In this document: in pieces, positions 58,021 to 64,000 of the stretch | How the letters are laid out: every line of letters starts with the position of its first letter | Position numbering within the stretch: position 1 is the first letter of the stretch | Source of the DNA: Pseudisothecium myosuroides | Taxonomy: Eukaryota; Streptophyta; Bryopsida; Hypnales; Lembophyllaceae | NCBI GenBank assembly: GCA_951799445.1 | Contig: OX637293.1 | Location: 1,116,001-1,180,000 of the forward strand | Direction of reading: 5' to 3' | Length of the DNA stretch: 64,000 bases | Made by a program: the position numbers and the translations under genes | The notes under the pieces: model-generated | The model's database searches: none | Seen by the model: only the letters and a program-made list of their open reading frames with translations | What the model was told of the DNA's origin: nothing

Positions 58021-59647
58021 ATATTTTTTCCAAAAGCTCATAGTACTTCTAGTTTTCTTATTCTAAATGTTCAAATACAACAAAATCAAAAGTGTATTGT
58101 GTTTTCACCCATATATTCAATTTACAAAAAATCCATTCAAGTAGATGGATCAAAGGAGCATTTTGTTTAAAATTTAAGGTTGTTGCTTGTAATTATTTAC
58201 CTCACATAGCTTGTAAAAGGCGCTTGATATCTAGTCGAGGAAGGATGAATAATCATGACGTCCAAGCCCAAGTACTCTCAAGACTTTTTTAATCTCTAAA
58301 TCACCAATTCTATTCTCATAAGCTCAAACTTTGTTTTTGAGCTTAATTTAGCTTTCTAAATCATATTTGAAGTTCAATGTATTATTTTTGTTAAACGAAA
58401 GTATGTGTTATCTATCAATGTGAAAAACTCTTTTAGTTTGGTAATAAATTACAATTTCATCATTTTATACTAATAAATGAAAATAAATTGGTAAATATAA
58501 CCAAAGCCTTTGAATTAATTTGAAAATTCTCTTAGAGATCAAAAGTAGACATAATGAATAGTGTGAAAACTTTCTAAATAGTCTTTTTTTTTACATAGAA
58601 AATACCCTTAGCAATGACCTTCAAGTCATATCATCACCATCAAGTTAAATTTTGATTCGCATAATTTCAGGATAAAATCTTGATATTTCTTATGTGCAAA
58701 TGAACACTTTTCTATACAATGTTGATATTTTTTAAAATTTTGATGGATAAATCAAATTATTGAAATTTTTAAAAGTATAATTTGTACATAAAACTATATC
58801 AATTAAAACATATTTTAGAATAGTTTGGGATTTCAAGGTTAGAACGAGAAAAAATATTTTGAAGATTAAAACTTGAAATTAATTTTAAAGAAGAAACTAA
58901 AATTGAAGTACATATAAGAAATATACCCGGGGGGGTCACTTAGAAATTTTTACCAGGTAACGTGCGACATAATATAGGGAGGCATTAATTCACAGTGCTT
59001 AAAAATTAGAAAAAACTTGGAGGTAATATACAGAGGACAAATTACTCTAGAGTCACTTACAAATAAGATACAGATGTGAATAATACATCAAATTAGTTTT
59101 TTTTACCCCTAAAATAGGATACAAGGTATTGGTCCTAGAAAATTTTCAATAGTAGGGTCAGTTTGGGCTATTGCTGACCTAATTTATTCAGATGAAAACA
59201 AGGATGAAAAATTGTCTAAGGGTAACAGAAAGTGATATGGTTTAGAATATTCGCTTCTCCAGGTCCTTGGATTCTGCACTTCAGATGCTTGTTTCGTAAT
59301 TCGCCTTGGATTCTTGGAATTGTTACTGTCACTATAAGTTACAGGTGCAAATTGCTATTGAATTCACTCGTGTTTCTAGAGGTTGCAGCTTCCAAGCAAA
59401 TGCAGTAACTTAAATCTTTTGTCTGGCATCTTGTCAGTGGGAATTTGTGGCTAGGTTTCTCAAATTTCTGGGTGCATTCTAGGTGCATTTCTCAAATCTG
59501 TGGGTGAGTTTTTTCTTGAACAACATTCAATTCTTCTATATTGTACACGTTGCTTTTTTTTTTTCTCTTGTCCATTTGTTGGGATAAGCAAAAAGCATCT
59601 TCTATTTATTCCATGGTGTATCGTCGTTTTTCATTTCCCATTTTTGA
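58021..59647. other. Intergenic DNA, nothing recognised
   Basis: AT-rich to about 59200, then more balanced composition to 59500 without a domain-bearing frame. Confidence 0.45.
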
Positions 59648-60043
59648 ATTGCGACCCTCTCCTTCAAACCGTCCCTATGTTTAGCTGTGGAATGGATGGA
59701 GGTGATCCTTAAATGGACCTCTTTTGCTATTGAATGAATCAAGGAAAATTGATTTTTTTATTGCGAGAGCCAATCATTGGCCTTGATTTCCTCAAATCAC
59801 TTTCAAAGTTGCAAGGGTACGGATTTTGGGAGACCTAGTGTCACGAATAGGTACCTACTACTGAAATCTTTAAAAATTCATAACTAATTCAAAAATGCTT
59901 CAAAAAATATGAAACCACTTGGGTTGCGTTCTGCATCTATTTTTCTTTTTCTTAAAAATGAGCGAAAAATATTTTGGATCATGCACACCTGTGAAAAAGG
60001 CGGACCAGCCCTTAAAGGGTCGCTTTTCGAGCCTACTACCTTA
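59648..60043. mobile_element. AGGTAGTAGGCTC MITE (copy 4), left end lost
   Basis: Starts at 'gcgaccctctcc' and ends GAGCCTACTACCTTA. It matches copy 3 at 42727-44041 without the inserted TTAA element, and supplies both the missing right terminus and the empty insertion site (TTAA 59709-59712). Confidence 0.82.
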
Positions 60044-60653
60044 CTACTGTTGAATTCTGAACATGTTTTTCTCTATGGACAGCTCCCTCACACTATACTA
60101 CCATTTAAAGCATTGAAATTGCAGAGTTATGTGTTTGTATGAAAATTGTGTTTTTTGGACCGAAAGATGGTTCACATGCATAGCAACACGATTCAGTGTT
60201 TACTTTGTGGCTTTTCTCTTCTGTATTCAATTATTTGTCTTGTACTTTTGTGTGATGAGATTGTGAATTGTAGATTACATAAGTAAGACATACAACACCG
60301 GTTTACGGTACAACTTATAGTAGATGCTTCAAAGTATATGCATGGAATGTGGTGTTTTGAGCTCTTGGGGCCTGTTTTGTCTTTGCTCTGTATTTGTTTT
60401 ATTTTTTCACTTAACTTTTCTTCCTTGTAAGGAAGTAAGGGTGCCGGAAATTGACCCTACTTCACAATTCCAAGTAATTGTAGGGAGGCAAAAAATACCA
60501 AAAATGAGGAACTTAGCTAATAATACGGACCATTTAATTGTTTGTGGGAAGCTAAATACCCCCCTAAATAAAAAACCCAGCCGCACGTGATGTACAAACC
60601 TTCACATGGAGTGACCCCCCTGAGGAAATATATACAATCTTTTTTCACTTACT
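60044..60653. other. Intergenic DNA, nothing recognised
   Basis: Moderately AT-rich with short frames lacking any domain. Confidence 0.45.
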
Positions 60654-60919
60654 CATTAGAGGAGATCTGAGCCTCTGGAAGACCGTTTCAGGGCTGTTTC
60701 CAATGTTGGGAACCAGCCCTTGCTGTCAGAAAAAAAAAATTATAAATTATAAAATTATAAAATATTAAAATGTTAAAAGAATACTAAAAAAATTAAATTA
60801 AAAAAAAATTAAAAATGACATGGCAGTCGCTTGGCCATGCGGTAGTATCCCAGTAGTCCTGCAGAGTTCCCACAGTCCGGAAACTCGCAGGCTCTTAGAA
60901 GCCCAAATCTCCTCTAATG
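60654..60919 (-). mobile_element. CATTAG-ended MITE, copy 3 (266 bp)
   Basis: The best preserved ends of the family: CATTAGAGGAGATCTGAG and the inverse of CATTAGAGGAGATTTGGG. Reverse orientation to copies 1 and 2. The internal TGACATGGCA / GGCCATGCGG pair and A/T centre are kept. Confidence 0.85.
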
Positions 60920-61096
60920 GATTTTAATAGATGGAGCTTCTATTTGCAATAACTCAATCAATTATTGAATTTTTTCAAAGTTTTGAAATAAAGTCGAAAG
61001 ACAATTTATTAAAATTGCACATTGACAATGGTGCATCTACTTTGGGGATGCAAGGATAGCTAGGAATTAATTTCTAGAATTATATAAAGCCAAAAA
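60920..61096. other. Short AT-rich spacer, nothing recognised
   Basis: No frame or repeat of note. Confidence 0.5.
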
Positions 61097-61823
61097 GGAT
61101 GATTGCAAGAAACACTTGCTCATTTTGTTGCATTTTGAACAATACTTATGATTTATTTTTATGAATTGTTTCTAAAATACTTAGATTTTTTTAAATTTAT
61201 AAAATATGGCTCATGTATACACCTTTGAATTGAAGGTCACTACCAAAGGAAAAGCATATAAAAAATTTCTAAGCAAGAGAACTAGAATAGTGCCAAATCT
61301 CAAGAAAATAGATATTTTGATGATTTAATTAGTTAAAAATAGTAAAAAAATTTAAATAAATAAAATAGAAATTTTCCACTTTAAACAATATTGTAGAGAT
61401 GGTCATTCACCAAAAGAACCACCAAAATAATATTTATATGTTTCAAAATGCAAGCAAAAAAAGCTCACTTTGTATGCTTCCACACCACATAGAATTAACT
61501 GTCTTTAGAATTCATTTTGACACTAGTTATAAGTCTACTGCAAGACCATCACCTCCAAATTTTAGCTCCAAATTTGTTTATTTGGATACTAAATAGTACT
61601 AATACCCTCCAAATTGGCAAGTAGGACATACAATCAAGGGCTATTTTTGGCCATTGAATTTTTGAAAATTGACAAAAATAAATTAGGCAAGGTGTATAAT
61701 AGTCATAAATACCTTACGTATAATTCTTGTCATACGGAGCTAGAACACAAAAATTTTGACCAAAAGACAAATCAACACAGAGGGTGTGGCGCAAAATAGG
61801 ACATGTGTTTATTGCAATCATCC
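61097..61823. mobile_element. 727-bp MITE with GGATGATTGCAAGAAACACTT ends (second copy)
   Basis: The left end matches 54535 with an extra A; the right end reads GTGTTTATTGCAATCATCC. Interior blocks such as 'gaaggtcac' and 'aggacat/aggacaa' near the right end are shared with 54535-55253. Confidence 0.75.
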
Positions 61824-62659
61824 AAAAGTAGCTCATAAATTCAAATGCCCTTCATCCAAAATTTTGCATCTAAACCATATATAAAATCAAATATTTTTCT
61901 TACAAATTGAACTTTGAATTTCTAATCACGGTGTGTTGGTTTTTGAATTATAAATTGACACCAAATTTTAGCTTAGACCATGTTGCTCTAAACTTAAAAA
62001 ACTAAATTCATGGTCTAAACAAAAATCATGGTATTATGATGGCTAAGTCAAAACTTCAAAACATAGCAATAAATAATATCAATTTTTCACCAAATATTTT
62101 GGAATTTTTTAGTATATAGAAGACACATGATTTCATCAATAAAAAATTCAAATAAAAATTTTCACTCATATTTTAGTGAAAAACTAGAGCATACAGAGCA
62201 AAGAATTTTGAGTTTGAACGTATGGTCTTGAAGTGCATAATTTATGAGTTATTTTGGAATTTCTATTCAATGACATTCTAGAATATCCTATACACTTGTT
62301 ACACTATCGTTGTTTGTGGCACACTTGTCTTACATATGATTTTTAGCGTCATGTCCAAGGCTTGTATTTTTGGCAAAACATCGCCAAGTCAATCAAAACT
62401 GTCACCATTCAAGCTTCCTCCCTCTAGAAATTGACCTCTACTATGAGGCCAACAAAAGGGACATTAGTCCAAAAAAAAAGCCCTAGTCATGTCACATTGG
62501 AATGTCAAGATTAAACTGAGCGTGTGTTTACATCCAATATTCTCTATCAAGTTCATTGAGTTAGGATAATTTAGTTACCACAATTGATAGATTGGATGAC
62601 AATAATTGCGAGCTGGAGGATAGGGTTGGTTGAAGGTCTTGCTCAACAAACTATGTAGA
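61824..62659. other. AT-rich intergenic DNA, nothing recognised
   Basis: Only short frames without recognisable domains. Confidence 0.5.
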
Positions 62660-62910
62660 CATTAGAAGGGATTTGGGGCCAAGAAAGGGCCGTTTCAGGT
62701 CCGTTCCCCAATCTGTCCCCATGCTGTGAACAGTGGTATGGGATGTCAGAAAAATATATTTTCAAAAAAAAAAAAAAATTTGATGTGGCCGAAGTTCAGC
62801 CATGTCACCCTACTGCAGTGGCGCAGTTTCAGCAGTCATGAACTGCGCAAAACTTGTGGAGAACTTATGGAAACTCACGGCCCTTTAGAGGGCCCAAATT
62901 TTCTCTAATG
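62660..62910 (-). mobile_element. CATTAG-ended MITE, copy 4 (251 bp)
   Basis: CATTAGAAGGGATTTGGGGCC at the left and the inverse of CATTAGAGAAAATTTGGGCCC at the right. Same orientation as copy 3, with 'gggccgtttcaggtccgttcc' and 'tcacggccctt' blocks and a poly-A centre. Confidence 0.8.
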
Positions 62911-62919
62911 CGGACTATG

Positions 62920-63115
62920 CACATGGATGGAATATATAGACGGGCTTTGCATGTGGACGAACTCTGTAGACAAACCTATAGACGGACACTTTAGAAGAAC
63001 CTCATGATGGAGTGTTTTGGTGGACTATATTTGTGGATAGTCCTAATCAACGGTTTCGATGGATGGTTCCAATGGATGGTTCCGATGGGCCTTTTAGAAT
63101 GTACTGTTAGTATGG
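62920..63115. repeat. Degenerate 10-13-bp tandem repeat around 'gatggttccgatg'
   Basis: Words such as gacggac, gtggacg, gatggatggttcc and aatggatggttcc recur irregularly, clearest at 63055-63090. It looks like a decayed minisatellite. Confidence 0.5.
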
Positions 63116-64000
63116 ATATCTATAATAGACAATCTTTGTAAGTGGACCTAAATGCACCATTCATGCAAGACCTTCTAAGACAAAGTCTTTTTACAAATTA
63201 TATCACTATTTGCGCACATTGGAACTTACAAAGGAGTTCAAACCGTTCAGGATTTAGTGTTGTGAGACAAACCCAAGACAGAGTTACAAGTAAAAAAATG
63301 AAAAATAGCATACATATAATATATTCAAATTCGCATTTATTTCAAAAAAATATTTACACATACAAAGAAGCTATTATACTATTTACAACTAGTAAACTAC
63401 TTATATCCTCAATGATGTGTAATTTCATCTACTAATACTGCTCCTACTTCTTCTACTGCCCCAGCATTAGTATCTTTGCATTAGTATCTTTGCCAGAAAG
63501 TATAATACTTCTTGGATTTGCTTGGACTTTAGTATCCAATTTGGAGTGCCATGGGCTATACTATCTCTCAAAATAATTAGCAATCCTTCTTTGGATTGCA
63601 AACCCTTCAAAAAGACCAAGAGGACTTCATCATATTCCAAATGTAAGTAACTATAAATGGTGCTCAATTCAGTTGCTTCATCAAATGTCTTGTCACCTGT
63701 GAAGTGATCTTCTTATTTAGCTGTCAATTCCTCAACAATTCCGATACTTTGTACTCAATTGAGCTAAATATTAGGTTGCTCTTTGGGTGTTGTGCTCTTA
63801 TAAAAACATCGAGATTGAAGTTCCAATGACCACCAACAATTAGTGTAAAAAAAATTCACCGGGGCGCCTCGTTGGGTGGATGGATAGCTTTGCCACACCT
63901 TGTTATTTGTTTGTCCGATTCAAACACCACTCTTGACATGCTTCATTTAGGAAGATCCTTGGAAGAATGATTCCACCTCAACAACCAATGCATATCCTTC
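63116..64000. other. Intergenic DNA to the window edge, nothing firm
   Basis: A minus-strand open stretch at 63467-63690 reads as plausible peptide (STIYSYLHLEYDEVLLVFL) but has no recognised domain, and stops lie just upstream. It may be a gene relic. No other feature seen. Confidence 0.35.

Noticed and set aside
63467..63667. Minus-strand 66-codon frame with protein-like composition
   Set aside because: Begins without an ATG in context, has stops just upstream and no recognised domain; kept only as a possible relic.

Overview
The window is nuclear DNA of a plant, probably a land plant with a large, repeat-rich genome. It is AT-rich and gene-poor. The evidence is spliced genes with GT-AG introns, AAACCCTAA (telo-box) motifs in gene leaders, an ankyrin/PGG gene pair, plant-type LINE fragments and very many short inverted-repeat transposons. 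Nothing seen fixes the species; a non-flowering lineage is possible but is only a guess.

Six genes are supported. (1) 2892-3428, minus: a small Gly/Tyr-rich membrane protein of unknown function. (2) 14616-15296, plus: lipoyl(octanoyl) transferase LIP2, in one exon. (3) 17072-17143, plus: tRNA-Pro(AGG) with a T-run terminator. (4) 18581-21215, minus: a six-exon gene of the TCAIM family (DUF4460/DUF4461), predicted mitochondrial, 521 aa, with a 27-nt microexon. (5, 6) 24346-27120 and 48092-50704, minus: two intronless ankyrin-PGG membrane proteins of 924 and 870 aa. They are diverged duplicates that share promoter, leader and an almost identical N-terminus. LIP2 and probably the TCAIM-like protein are mitochondrial housekeeping proteins. 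The PGG pair resembles the ACD6-type membrane ankyrin class. Nothing suggests the genes act as one pathway.

Much of the remainder is mobile DNA, nearly all non-autonomous. The main component is a family of about 920-bp elements (with about 577-bp shortened forms) that start CCCCTAAAG, end CTTTAGGGG and lie between TTAA sites. Filled and empty sites within the window show that TTAA is duplicated on insertion, as in the piggyBac superfamily. Other groups are: TA-flanked elements with AGGTAG/CTACCT ends; four CATTAG-ended 250-271-bp elements; two back-to-back giant foldbacks at 32261-34444; a CACTA-ended 312-bp element; two roughly 720-bp elements with GGTGATTGC ends; a Stowaway-like element; and a MITE inserted behind the second PGG gene, with the empty site preserved behind the first. 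Broken LINE pieces lie at 1-860, 10690-11260 and 11285-12210. The block 40403-44041 is almost entirely transposons nested in transposons.

Layout: 1-2.7 kb LINE piece, MITE and GC-rich patch; 2.9-4 kb gene 1; 4.3-14 kb MITEs and LINE pieces; 14.6-22.3 kb LIP2, tRNA and the TCAIM-like gene; 23.3-29.5 kb first PGG gene and flank; 29.5-47.5 kb AT-rich repeats, foldbacks and nested MITEs; 48-51.8 kb second PGG gene and flank; 51.8-53.6 kb less AT-rich sequence with no recognisable gene; 54-64 kb MITEs in AT-rich DNA.
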